From Pardosa pseudoannulata (taxonomy: Eukaryota; Arthropoda; Arachnida; Araneae; Lycosidae): DNA of 64,000 bases. The stretch lies in the NCBI GenBank assembly GCA_032207245.1, contig CM063499.1, forward strand, positions 41,850,824-41,914,823. Direction: 5' to 3'. This document shows positions 1 through 10,850 of this stretch, piece after piece; positions within the stretch are counted from its first letter, which is position 1, and each line of letters opens with the position of its first letter. The notes under the pieces were generated by a model. It was not told where the DNA came from, did not search any database, and saw nothing but the letters and a program-made list of their open reading frames with translations. A program made the translations under genes and the position numbers.

Positions 1-2675
1 TCTTCCACGTCGTCTTTCAATAAGCGAGTTTCCTCTGTATACTTGGAAACGACTACTATATATAGCTACAAAATATTCAAAATATTCACTTATACGAAGA
101 ATTTTTTCTTCCATGTCGTATTTCAATATGCGAGTTTCCGCTATATAGTTGAAAACGACTACTATATATATTTACAAAATATTCACTTATGCGAAGAATT
201 TTTTCTTTCACGTCGTCTTTCAATAAGCGAGTTTCCTCTGTAAACTTGGAAAAGATTACTATATATATTTACAAAATATTCACTTATACGAAGAATTTTT
301 TCTTTCACGTCGTCTTTCAATAAGCGAGTTTCCTCTGTATACTTGGAAACGACTACTATATATATTTACAAAATATTCACTTATACGAAGAATTTTTTCT
401 TCCATGTCGTATTTCAATATGCGAGTTTCCGCTATATAGTTGAAAACGACTACTATATATATTTACAAAATATTCACTTATACGAAAATTTTTTCTTTCA
501 CGTCGTATTTCAATATTCGAGTTTCCGCTATATAGTTGGAAACGACTACTATATATATATTTACAAAATATTCACTTATACGAAGAATTTTTTCTTCCAT
601 GTCGTATTTCAATATGCGAGTTTCCGCTATATAGTTGAAAACGACTACTATATATATTTACAAAATATTCACTTATACGAAGAATTTTTTCTTCCACCTC
701 GTCTTTCAATAAGTGAGTTTCCTCTGTAAACTTGGAAACGACTACTATATATATTTACAAAATATTCAAAATATTCACTTATACGAAGAATTTTTTTTTC
801 CATGTCGTATTTCAATATGCGAGTTTCCACTATATAGTTGGAAACGACTACTATATATATTTAAAAAAAATATTCACTTATACGAAGAATTTTTTCTTCC
901 ACGTCGTCTTTCAATAAGCGAGTTTCCTCCTCTGTATACTTGGAGACGACTACTATATATAGTTACAAAATATTCAAAATATTCACTTAAACGAAGAATT
1001 TTTTCTACCATGTCGTATTTCAATATGAGAGTTTCCGCTATATAGTTGGAAACGACTACTATATATATTTACAAAATATTCACTTTTACGAAGATATTTT
1101 TCTTCTATGTCGTATTTCAATATGCGAGTTTCCGCTATATAATTGGAAAAGACTACTATATATATTTACAAAATATTCACTTATACGAAGAATTTTTTCT
1201 TCCATGTCGTATTTCAATATGCGAGTTTCCGCTATATAGTTGGAAACGACTACTATATATATTTACAAAATATTCACTTATACGAAGAATTTTTTCTTTC
1301 ATGTCGTATTTCAATATGCGAGTTTCCGCTATATAGTTGGAAACGACTACTATATATATTTACAAAATATTCACTTATACGAAGAATTTTTTCTTCCATG
1401 TCGTATTTCAATATGCGAGTTTCCGCTATATAGTTGGAAACGACTACTATATATATTTACAAAATATTCACTTTTACGAAGATATTTTACTTCTATGTCG
1501 TATTTCAATATGCGAGTTTCCTCTGTATACTTGGAAACGACTACTATATATATTTACAAAATATTCACTTATACGAAGAATTTTTCTTCCATGTCGTATT
1601 TCAATATGCGAGTTTCCGCTGTATAGTTAGAAACGACTACTATATATATTTACAAAATATTCACTTATGCGAAGAATTTTTTCTTTCACGTCGTCTTTCA
1701 ATAAGCGAGTTTCCTCTGTATACTTGGAAACGACTACTATATATATTTACAAAATATTCACTTATACGAAGAATTTTTTCTTCCATGTCGTATTTCAATA
1801 TGCGAGTTTCCGCTATATAGTTGGAAACGACTACTATATATATTTACAAAATATTCACTTATACGAAGAATTTTTCTTCCATGTCGTATTTCAATATGCG
1901 AGTTTCCGCTGTATAGTTAGAAACGACTACTATATATATTTACAAAATATTCACTTATGCGAAGAATTTTTTCTTCCACAATCTTTCAATAACCGAGTTC
2001 CTCTGTATACTTGGAAACGACTACTATATATATTTACAAAATATTCACTTATACGAAGAATTTTTTCTTCCACGTCGTATTTCAATAAGCGAGTTTCCTT
2101 TATATAGTTGGAAACGACTACTATATATATTTATAAAATATTCAATTATACGAAGAATTTTTTCTTCCATGTCGTATTTCAATATGCGAGTTTCCGCTAT
2201 ATAGTTGGAAACGACTACTATATATATTTACAAAATATTCATTTTTACGAAGAATTTTTCTTCCATGTCGTATTTCAATATGCGAGTTTCCGCTATATAG
2301 TTGGAAACAATTACTATATATATTTACAAAATATTCACTTATGCGAAGAATTTTTTCTTCCACGTCGTCTTTCAATAAGCTAGTTTCCTCTGTAAACTTG
2401 AAAACGACTACTACATATATATTTACAAAATATTCATTTTTACGAAGAATTTTTCTTCCATGTCGTATTTCAATATGCGAGTTTCCGCTATATAGTTACG
2501 ACTATAATAATTTAAAATATTCACTTATGCGAAGAATTTTTTCTTTCACGTCGTCTTTCAATAAGCGAGTTTCCGCTATATAGTTGGAAACGACTACTAT
2601 ATATATTTACAAAATATTCACTTATGCAAAGAATTTTTTCTTTCATGTCGTATTTCAATAGGCTAGTTTCTGCTG
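1..2675. repeat. 97-bp satellite array, two interleaved monomer types
   Basis: About 27 head-to-tail copies of a monomer of about 97 bp, already in progress at base 1. Each monomer has a core 'gactactatatatatttac' followed by 'tattcacttatacgaag'. Two variants alternate irregularly. One has 'cgtcgtctttcaataagcg' and ends in 'ctctgtatacttgg'; the other has 'catgtcgtatttcaatatg' and ends in 'cgctatatagttgg'. Some copies carry small insertions such as a doubled 'aaaatattc'. Because 97 is one more than a multiple of three, an open frame steps through all three frames every three monomers. The long overlapping open frames here are a by-product of this and not genes. Confidence 0.97.
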
Positions 2676-3120
2676 TATTGTAGTTTATTCCTGTAAACAC
2701 ACTGCCAAGCGAACATGGCGATTTCTAATTACTGAACATGCTTTACGTGATGTTGATAGATAATCCTCCAAACTCGCAGGATTAAGAGATTATCTGCGGA
2801 TAAATACACATCTTGAATTGAAATTATATAGATATTATTCTCTTGTTAATATTACACCAGTGATGACGTGATTTCACAAAAGAACTGATGCTTGTTTACA
2901 CCCAGTTGCAAAGGGGAAGAGATATGTGATTATCCATTGTTTTTGCCGATTAAGATTTTTTTTATGTTGTAGATATTACGGACGCTGATTTCTATAATGA
3001 CGATGATTATTATCTGTAATAAAATTTATCAAATTGTTTTTTCCTCTTAACGATTGAGAGTATCGCTCTTTTTTTCCCAATAGATCACAGAAACTTCCTT
3101 TTTTCTAGAATCTTATGACA
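2676..3120. other. non-coding spacer between satellites
   Basis: AT-rich unique-looking sequence between two satellite arrays. I see no coding frame, RNA gene or clear transposon terminus. Confidence 0.5.
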
Positions 3121-4012
3121 TTTGTCAACATGATTTGGCAAATTTTACGAAATTGTTGGTGATGTTTACTAAAACTCAAAAATATTCCATCCACTGTATC
3201 CTTTATTTTTCCCCCGACTTTAATTGATGGGTAATAGTTAAGAATAGGGTACCCCTTGGCAAATTTGGTGAAATTATTGATTCACCATAATTTCACCAAG
3301 AGGTGAAATTATGGTGTAAATATATTCAAATTTGCCAATTTGAACAATGTTTAATGAACAGAAAGGTATTCTATCCATTGTATCCTGTGCTTTTTTTCCG
3401 CCTTTAATTGATGGGTAACTCTTAAGAATACGGTACCCCTTGGCAAATTTGACGAAATTATTGGTGATGTTTACTAAAACTCAAAAGTATTCCATCCATT
3501 GTATCCCTTGTTTTTTTTGCCGACTGTAATTGATGGGTAATAGTTAAGAATAGGTACCACTTGGCAAATTTGGTGAAATTATTGACAATGTTTAATAAAC
3601 AGAAAGGTATTCCATCCATTGTATCCCTTGCTTTTTTTCTGACTTTATTTGATGGGTAACACTTAAGAATACCGTACCCCTTGGCAAATTTGGCGAAATT
3701 ATTAGCGATATTTACTAAACCACAAAGGTATTCCATCCGTTGAATCCCTTTTTTTCCCCAACTTTAATTGATGGGTAATAATTAAAAATAGGATACCTCT
3801 TGGCAAATTTTGTGAAATTATTGACAATGTTTAATGAACAGAAAGATATTCCATCCATTGTATCCCTTACTTTTTTCTGACTTCAATTGATGGGTAAGTT
3901 TTAAGAATACGGTACTCCTTGGCAAATTTGGCCAAATTATTGACATTGTTTACTAAAACACAAAGGTATTCCATCCATTGTATCCCTTGATTTTTTCCCA
4001 CCTTTAATTGGT
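3121..4012. repeat. ~120-bp tandem repeat, about eight copies
   Basis: The motif 'ccttggcaaatttgg' followed by 'gaaattattg', 'aaaggtattccatccattg', a poly-T stretch and 'ttaattgatgggtaa' recurs about every 120 bp. Successive units differ in small ways (for example 'aatgaacag' against 'actaaaac'), suggesting an alternating dimer. An open frame on the minus strand at 3736-3458 is a product of the repeat. Confidence 0.92.
3283..3316. other. perfect 15-bp-arm hairpin inside the satellite
   Basis: The arm CACCATAATTTCACC is followed by a 4-nt loop and its exact reverse complement. It is an insertion or local inverted duplication present in only one satellite unit. Confidence 0.85.
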
Positions 4013-5266
4013 GCAGAGTGCGTCATTGTAATAAAATTATACACTTTTACTTAATTAACCAACTTAGAAACCGGGCCTTTATATTCATAAGCAATTAATC
4101 CCTCAACAATTTACAAAGATATCAGCTCCAAATTATTAAAAATTACCCATAGTAAACCATCAGTGGTTCATCACATCTAATTTTTTTAAGAATTAGGTGC
4201 ATTTAAATATCTGTTTGCAACAAAAAGCACATGTATATTAAAATCGATTGTAACTATTATCTATCTATATTGTATGTGAGTCTATTTCCTCACGAAATAC
4301 GCAGAAAGGACGCCAAAAGAAGCGGAACGTTCCAAGGAATCATTTCAGCATGTATATATATAATTAATCCCTCAGCAGTTTATAAGCAGCTCCAAATTAT
4401 TTAAAAATTAGTGTATGAACCATTAAGGGTTACTATATCTAATTTTTTAAGATTATCTGTATATTTAATATATAAGACAAGGTTGCACAAGGAAAGCTGC
4501 ATAATAATATAATATAAATCAAAATCTATACAGGTTTGGACACGTGATTAAAAAATATTAGACTCCCATGCTTAGAGATTTATTGCAAATTTGGTGGGAC
4601 TGTTCTGATGTCAAATTGTTTAACCCTTTTCGAAGGCCGTGGGAAGATTACTTCATACATGATCTTATAAAATACACTGTAAGCACAAAAAAATTGTAAT
4701 ATATTGGCCTTGCTATTAAAATAAGAAGACTGATTATCGCTTCAGTTTTGCTCTGTCATTTATAGTTTGATCAAGTGAATATAATTAGCACTTCTATTTT
4801 GAAAATTTGAAAACGTTGTGGGAGAAATAAATAGCCCACGAAAGGTTTACAAACAAACCTTGGACGTTTTATATGTTCTCATGACTTTACGTCTCTCATT
4901 TTCACCCGTATAAATGTTTACTAAGTCAATTTGATGGTTTTTAAAACCTGGATCTAGTTTTAAACTAAGTTATTGTGCTACATCTGAGATCAATTGTTGT
5001 GCAAATGTGGACACTATATCATAAAATGATAATTTTATGAATGTATGAATCCTTTTTTATGCAAGGATCAGGACTCAAGTGATGCATTAGACATTTTAAA
5101 GTGGGACATAAAACCTAATAGTCTTGAAAACAATTTTATTACACGAGTGGGACCCATATATCTGAATAGATTCAAAGGATTAAATTCATTTGAACAAAAT
5201 TTAAAGTTTCTTTAATTTGCATATAAATTAGACATTAATTTAAATTTATTTTTAATTATTTATTTA
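4013..5266. other. non-coding, two related ~110-bp segments
   Basis: No coding sequence recognised. The segments 4088-4200 and 4352-4455 are diverged copies of each other: both run through 'attaatccctca', 'agctccaaattatt' and 'atctaattttt'. The stretch also holds a probable piggyBac-type MITE, listed separately. Confidence 0.5.
4624..4845. mobile_element. decayed piggyBac-type MITE
   Basis: Begins directly after TTAA (4620-4623) with CCCTTTTCG and a nearby CCGTGGG, and ends with GCCCACGAAAGG. This mirrors the intact 234-bp element at 35994 in both ends and length. The right-hand TTAA has mutated to TTTA, so the boundary is approximate. Confidence 0.5.
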
Positions 5267-5278
5267 CTAGCATATAGC

Positions 5279-5292
5279 CCGTCATATGACGG
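5279..5292 (-). terminator. Helitron 3' terminal hairpin
   Basis: Perfect 14-bp palindrome CCGTCATATGACGG located 12 bp inside the CTAG terminus. This matches the subterminal hairpin that marks Helitron 3' ends. Confidence 0.85.
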
Positions 5293-5900
5293 AATCAATA
5301 ATTTTTTCATTTTCCAGAATTGTAAAGTACTTTATGAGACAGGTAAAAAAATATTTGCTTTTTGGGTGAGAATTATCAGGTACACGCTCAATAATTTTTT
5401 TTTTGTGTCAATCAGACATCAGGATCTGGAAAATCAGACCTTATTGTTAGAGAATTGAAAAAATAAATATTTCAAGTCCAAATGTTAACAAAAGTGAAAG
5501 CAAGTTGAATAGAACTTGAAATGAAAAACAAAGAATACACCATTTCTTCAAAGTGTGAGAAAATAATAAAATCCAAACATTTTATTTTTGAATTATAGAG
5601 TAAAAAAAAATAAAGCTACGGCCAATCCTAGATTATACATCCCCCCTAAATAAACATTATCTTCCTCATACATCTCTATAGAAAAAGTTAAAAAAGCTGC
5701 ACTACTGATTCTGCCAATCAGCATTTGAATTGAATCAGGAACATACGATTAAATAATCATGTATTTAAAAGTAACATCATTTGTAAAATAGCAAAAACAT
5801 ATAAAATGTTTTAAAAACAATGTAAATGTTTATTGAAACACATACATATGAAAAATGTGTACGTTTAAACTTTAAAAAACGACACACTAACAAAATCCAT

Positions 5901-6060
5901 TCCCCTATATAATAATAGAAGTTATCTATCCGTCTGTCCTCGAATTTATGAAGTGTTTCGACCTGGAATAGAGGCATCCATATTGGATTCTTGATGAGTT
6001 AGAGTTAGCAAAATTGGTTACAATAAAAATTGAACACAGACACATAGTAATACTAAATAC
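5901..6060 (+). mobile_element. second Helitron 5'-end-like motif, opposite orientation
   Basis: The plus strand at 5901 reads TCCCCTATATAATAATAG, matching the 5' terminus of the surrounding Helitron but facing the other way, and continues into 'ctatccgtctgtcc', a Helitron 5'-like continuation. The preceding base is T rather than A and no matching 3' end was found, so this may be a fragment. Confidence 0.5.
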
Positions 6061-6119
6061 AAAGGTCTTTTTTTAAATATTGATTCATGTCATTACAGTC
6101 GTTTTAAATTTAAATAAAT

Positions 6120-7091
6120 TTATGGGAAAAAAACCTCACGATATACAACATTAGCTGTAAAAGAACTTGACTGCTTTTTAATTTTTCCTTGATTATCTGT
6201 TTCTTCGATGCACAATTTGAGATTATTCGGATTCCGACACCTAGATAAAGCAACATATAGTTGTCCATGAGAGAAAACAGGCTGAGGGAGATATATTCCA
6301 ACATGATCGAATGTCTGTCCTTGAGCTTTGTTGATTGTCATAGCATATGCTGGAATTATTGGTAATTGTCGGCGCTTTAAAATGAAGGGTAGATTAATAT
6401 CACTCGGACGTAAATCAAATCGATTTATGAACACAATGTCACCTTTGTTACACTCTGAAAGTATCTTTGCAATTATAAAGTTTTCATGAAGTTCCATCAC
6501 ACATAATCTTGAACCATTACAAAGTCCTTGTTTTGCATTCAAATTTCTCAGTAACATAACAATAACCCCTTTCTTCAACACTAACTGATGAGGTGGCATC
6601 CCAGACGGTGTTTGTCCATGAAGAAATTCAGGTGGATAATTATGAATATCATTATCATCTTCAGAAACAATTGTATCTACACTGTTATAAGTATGGGCAT
6701 TTCCTTCAAGACCTAATATTATTTTCTGATTTATTTCAAGAGTCTTCTTATTTGTAGGTGATAAAATGATTCTTTTCGCCATATCTTCAATATCCATGTT
6801 CCTGAAATTTTCAGTATAGATAGCATTTATAATGTTTTTCTCTACCATGTGAGATGGAATTTTCACAGAATCATATGGCAATCCTTCTATTTGAGAAAGA
6901 GTTCCAGAACCAATATTCAGCAGCCATTTGTTATGGGAGTCTTCGCCAGCACTTCTCATGTTAATTCGGAGTGTGAGTTGAGTAAATACAGACCAAAGAG
7001 GACTGGACTTTATACAACTTTCAATAACTTCAGTTCTATTTCCTTTGGACACAACAGGAAGGGTTTGTCTGAAGTCTCCACCAATTACCAT
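6120..7091 (-). pseudogene. Helitron PIF1-like helicase, C-terminal part
   Basis: A 323-residue open frame matches the C-terminal half of the Helitron-encoded PIF1/RecD-type DNA helicase, which unwinds DNA during rolling-circle transposition. Visible motifs in order are GGDFRQTLPVV near the start (motif II/III region), the LTLRINMR segment, AYAMTINKAQGQTF (motif V) and GQLYVALSRCR (motif VI). The ATP-binding Walker A motif and the whole Rep/HUH endonuclease should precede it but are missing: the frame runs at its 5' end into a duplicated piece of itself. I therefore call it a truncated gene although the remaining frame is intact. It lies between the Helitron 3' terminus and the tandem 5'-end array. 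Confidence 0.9.
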
Positions 7092-7620
7092 TACTTTTCC
7101 TCCAAATGGCCTATCAAAATGGCCTATATGGTTATATTATCATCTTCAGAAACAATTGTATCTACACTGTTATAAGTATGGGCATTTCCTTCAAGACCTA
7201 ATATTATTTTCTGATTTATTTCAAGAGTCTTCTTATTTGTAGGTGATAAAATGATTCTTTTCGCCATATCTTCAATATCCATGTTCCTGAAATTTTCAGT
7301 ATAGATAGCATTTATAATGTTTTTCTCTACCATGTGAGATGGAATTTTCACAGAATCATATGGCAATCCTTCTATTTGAGAAAGAGTTCCAGAACCAATA
7401 TTCAGCAGCCATTTGTTATGGGAGTCTTCGCCAGCACTTCTCATGTTAATTCGGAGTGTGAGTTGAGTAAATACAGACCAAAGAGGACTGGACTTTATAC
7501 AACTTTCAATAACTTCAGTTCTATTTCCTTTGGACACAACAGGAAGGGTTTGTCTGAAGTCTCCACCAATTACCATTACTTTTCCTCCAAATGGCCTATC
7601 AAAATGGCCTATATGGTTAT
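6651..7620. repeat. 485-bp exact tandem duplication
   Basis: Bases 6651-7135 are repeated as 7136-7620. Both copies start 'attatcatcttcagaaac' and end 'ggcctatatggttat'. I saw no differences between them. Confidence 0.92.
7124..7576 (-). pseudogene. duplicated fragment of the Helitron helicase
   Basis: The first 147 or so residues repeat the helicase ORF next door, beginning again with GGDFRQTLPVV and ending at EDDN, where the duplication junction changes the frame and stops it. I could see no amino-acid difference from the first copy, so the duplication is recent or an assembly artefact. Confidence 0.88.
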
Positions 7621-8965
7621 TTTTACCTATTTATTACGTGAATAAATTGATAAATTTAATCGCCTGCCCTTAGCCGAGGAAACCATTCCAGGTACAACCG
7701 CTTCAAAAATTTGCCGACAGACACCTTAGGCTATTATTATATAGGGGATCAGCGATAAAACGTATGAAAATAATGCACGCGATATTTAAATAATTTAAAA
7801 CAAGAAATGATTATATGAGATGGTTAAAGGAATGACGTCATAATGCTAGAAAAAAAATGTTATTTTTACCTATTTATTACGTGAATAAATTGATAAATTT
7901 AATCGCCTGCCCTTAGCCGAGGAATCCATTCCAGGTACAACCGCTTCAAAAATTTGCCGACAGACACCTTAGGCTATTATTATATAGGGGATCAGCGATA
8001 AAACGTATGAAAATAATGCACGCGATATTTAAATAATTTAAAACAAGAAATGATTATATGAGATGGTTAAAGGAATGACGTCATAATGCTAGAAAAAAAA
8101 TGTTTTTTTTTACCTATTTATTACGTGAATAAATTGATAAATTTAATCGCCTGCCCTTAGCCGAGGAAACCATTCCAGGTACAACCGCTTCAAAAATTTG
8201 CCGACAGACACCTTAGGCTATTATTATATAGGGGATCAGCGATAAAACGTATGAAAATAATGCACGCGATATTTAAATAATTTAAAACAAGAAATGATTA
8301 TATGAGATGGTTAAAGGAATGACGTCATAATGCTAGAAAAAAAATGTTATTTTTACCTATTTATTACGTGAATAAATTGATAAATTTAATCGCCTGCCCT
8401 TAGCCGAGGAATCCATTCCAGGTACAACCGCTTCAAAAATTTGCCGACAGACACCTTAGGCTATTATTATATAGGGGATCAGCGATAAAAACGTATGAAA
8501 AATAATGCACGCGATATTTAAATAATTTAAAACAAGAAATGATTATATGAGATGGTTAAAGGAATGACGTCATAATGCTAGAAAAAAAATGTTATTTTTA
8601 CCTATTTATTACGTGAATAAATTGATAAATTTAATCGCCTGCCCTTAGCCGAGGAATCCATTCCAGGTACAACCGCTTCAAAAATTTGCCGACAGACACC
8701 TTAGGCTATTATTATATAGGGGATCAGCGATAAAACGTATGAAAATAATGCACGCGATATTTAAATAATTTAAAACAAGAAATGATTATATGAGATGGTT
8801 AAAGGAATGACGTCATAATGCTAGAAAAAAATGTTATTTTTACCTATTTATTACGTGAATAAATTGATAAATTTAATCGCCTGCCCTTAGCCGAGGAAAC
8901 CATTCCAGGTACAACCGCTTCAAAAATTTGCTGACAGACACCTTAGGCTATTATTATATAGGGGA
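7621..8965. repeat. ~243-bp tandem array of the Helitron 5' end
   Basis: Five full units and one partial unit, starting near 7621, 7864, 8108, 8351, 8596 and 8838, nearly identical to one another. Every unit contains the 5'-terminal Helitron sequence ('ctattattatataggggat' on the plus strand). In the first five it is followed by 'cagcgataaaacg'; only in the last does it adjoin flanking DNA at 8966. The Helitron 5' end is therefore present six times in direct repeat. Confidence 0.93.
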
Positions 8966-9625
8966 TTTTTAAGTCTAAAATTCCTCTTGAGTGTTCTTCC
9001 ATAAAAGCAATTAACGGTTTTATAGAAAAAACATTAAAGACGATAAAAAGAAATGCTAAAAACTGTAAAGAAACAGTTTTTATTTCTTTGCTCTTAGTGT
9101 TATGTTTAAAATTCAGATGATAACATAAAATTAATTGCACAAAATAACAATTCAATAGTGCAACTTTATTGCCTAAAGTAGTTGTACAATTCATACTTTT
9201 TATCTACATTTGCAAAGTCTTATTTTATTTTATCTTTTAGAGCCACCCCTGCAAGGGGGACTATCTTCCTTTTCTATAGCATCTTTCATTTCTGATGTAG
9301 ATACAGCCTGAAAAAGAGTAGCTTTAATAATGAATAGAATAATAAAATAAAACATATAAATCTAAAAAGTCTTAACTATATAGAGGTTACTAAAGTGAGT
9401 TCAGCCCGAAAAAACCATTCAGGCTTTATGCATATGCCCATTTCAAAAACCCATTTTCTGACAAAGTGGGTTTTTTCATAATTTATCCAGAACACTGATA
9501 ACTTTTATTTTAAAGGTGAAACTTGTGGATAATTTCTAAACTATAAGCTTAGGACAAATTATTAATATTTAGGGTATGTTTAAAAATTAAATATCTCTCT
9601 CTCTCTCTTTTAAATTTATTACATA
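8966..9625. other. non-coding spacer between two Helitrons
   Basis: No recognisable gene. A short (CT)n run is at 9594-9608. The minus-strand open frame at 9194-8943 runs into the Helitron terminus and has no recognisable domain. Confidence 0.5.
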
Positions 9626-9699
9626 CTAGCTGCAAGTACCCAGCTTTTGCCAGAGTTTAAAATAAGGTTTTCTGCAGAAGCGTTCAAAACTGCTTATTT

Positions 9700-10366
9700 C
9701 AGGCTTGCAACTGCTGAGGTACTTTCAAAAAGGTGAGAAAAGTGACAAATAATACAGAATAAGTGACTAAAAAGTGACTAAACATTGAAAAAAAAAAGCG
9801 ATTTTTTTTCTCCTCTTGATTACAAATGCTATTATGATTTTTCTATTTATTTTAACTCTTAATTAAATGATTCATGATATGATTTTAACGTCAAATACAA
9901 AAAAGGTTAAAAATTTTGCTTAACATAACTCAACATTGCTTTTTATTCAAGAAAATCCATAAATTAGATTTGAATACATACAATACATTAATTTTATAAT
10001 CACTATTTCTGCTTATATTAATGATGTTTTGAAATATGTACATAGCTAGATTAGAGTATCTAAAGAAAAAGAAATGTGTGTTTTGACGCAATAAACATAT
10101 TAAATGTACATTTCAGTACTAATGTAAATTTCAGGAACTTCTTTACGACTTTTTAAAATCACTAAATTCTGGAAACCATACGACTTATTACATTTTAATA
10201 AGAAAAATAAGATTAGAGCATCACATTTTTGGTCTTTTATTAAAATATTTTGTTATTAATTGAAAAAAGTGACTAAAAGTGACTGTTTACTTAAAAAAGT
10301 GACTAAAAGTGATCAATTGTAAAAAAAGTGACTAAAGGTGAGAAAAGTGACAGAATTGCAAGCCTG
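9700..10366. mobile_element. TIR element with GTGAC subterminal repeats
   Basis: Bounded by the inverted repeat CAGGCTTGCAA / TTGCAAGCCTG with a direct TATTT on each side (9695-9699 and 10367-10371). Both ends carry many copies of 'aaaagtgactaaa', like the subterminal transposase sites of hAT-type elements. No coding sequence. It sits inside the second Helitron and is younger than it. Confidence 0.82.
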
Positions 10367-10389
10367 TATTTGCATGCAATAAAAGGGTA

Positions 10390-10840
10390 CATTTATCTTA
10401 AAGCAATGTGATAGACAACATTTTTGGCAGTTTCATTTGGAGTGTGTACAAAAAGATTTTCCTCTTTGCCCACTCTGGAGCAGGCCACATACAACTAACG
10501 GCCCATGAGAAAAGCATGGTGTCTGCAAGTCTATACCAGCAATCCTAAGAAACTGGCCCTGTGACTTTTTGATTGTCATGACAAAGCACAGTTTCAAAGG
10601 GAAATGTATTCTCTTAAACTGTATGGTGTTGTCGAGATAATGATAGGTATTCTTGGAATGAAGACATCCTCACCCTTACCCCACTCTGTGAGTATTGTGG
10701 CTTGAATAACATGTTGCATCACCTTTTTCACAATTAAACTTTTGCCATTGCATAACCTGGGTGCATCAATATTTCGGATCAGCATTATTGGAGCATCCAC
10801 TTTCAGAATCAAGTTGTGGTTTTTCGACTCACCAACATGA
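10390..10840 (-). pseudogene. Helitron helicase C-terminus, decayed
   Basis: Codes on the minus strand, with frameshifts and stops, for the end of a PIF1-like Helitron helicase. The open piece at 10812-10594 contains KVDAPIMLIRNIDAPRLCNG and KGEDVFIPRIP. Further 3', in another frame, are LYVACSRVGK and TAKNVVY, the typical end of the family. It belongs to a different Helitron family from the element at 5267-8965. Confidence 0.8.
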
Positions 10841-10850
10841 TGATTGGGAG

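Larger units (their letters stand above)
5267..8965 (-). mobile_element. Helitron with both termini, minus orientation
   Basis: Helitrons insert between A and T, start with TC, end with CTRR and carry a hairpin just inside the 3' end. Read on the minus strand, this element starts TCCCCTATATAATAATAG at 8965 with A before it, and ends GCTATATGCTAG at 5267 followed by T. A perfect palindrome lies 12 bp inside the 3' end. The internal ORF is a PIF1-like Helitron helicase in the same orientation. The Rep nuclease and the helicase Walker A region are missing, so the copy cannot be autonomous. Its 5' part has been replaced by a tandem array of the element's own 5' end. Confidence 0.9.
9626..10850 (-). 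mobile_element. second Helitron relic, 3' half
   Basis: Read on the minus strand this ends AAGCTGGGTACTTGCAGCTAG at 9626 followed by T, a Helitron-type 3' end with a short GC-rich hairpin. Upstream is a decayed PIF1-like helicase. A 667-bp MITE (9700-10366) splits it. The 5' limit is not visible; recognisable sequence fades near 10850. Confidence 0.75.

Noticed and set aside
43..2583. Long overlapping open frames in the first 2.6 kb
   Set aside because: They follow the 97-bp satellite period and shift frame with it; no start context, domain or splice signal. Products of the repeat.
1..2675. CRISPR-like array
   Set aside because: Repeats are contiguous with no unique spacers and the DNA is eukaryotic.
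6849..7645. Plus-strand open frames with MRWNFHRIIW
   Set aside because: Antisense to the Helitron helicase and duplicated with it.
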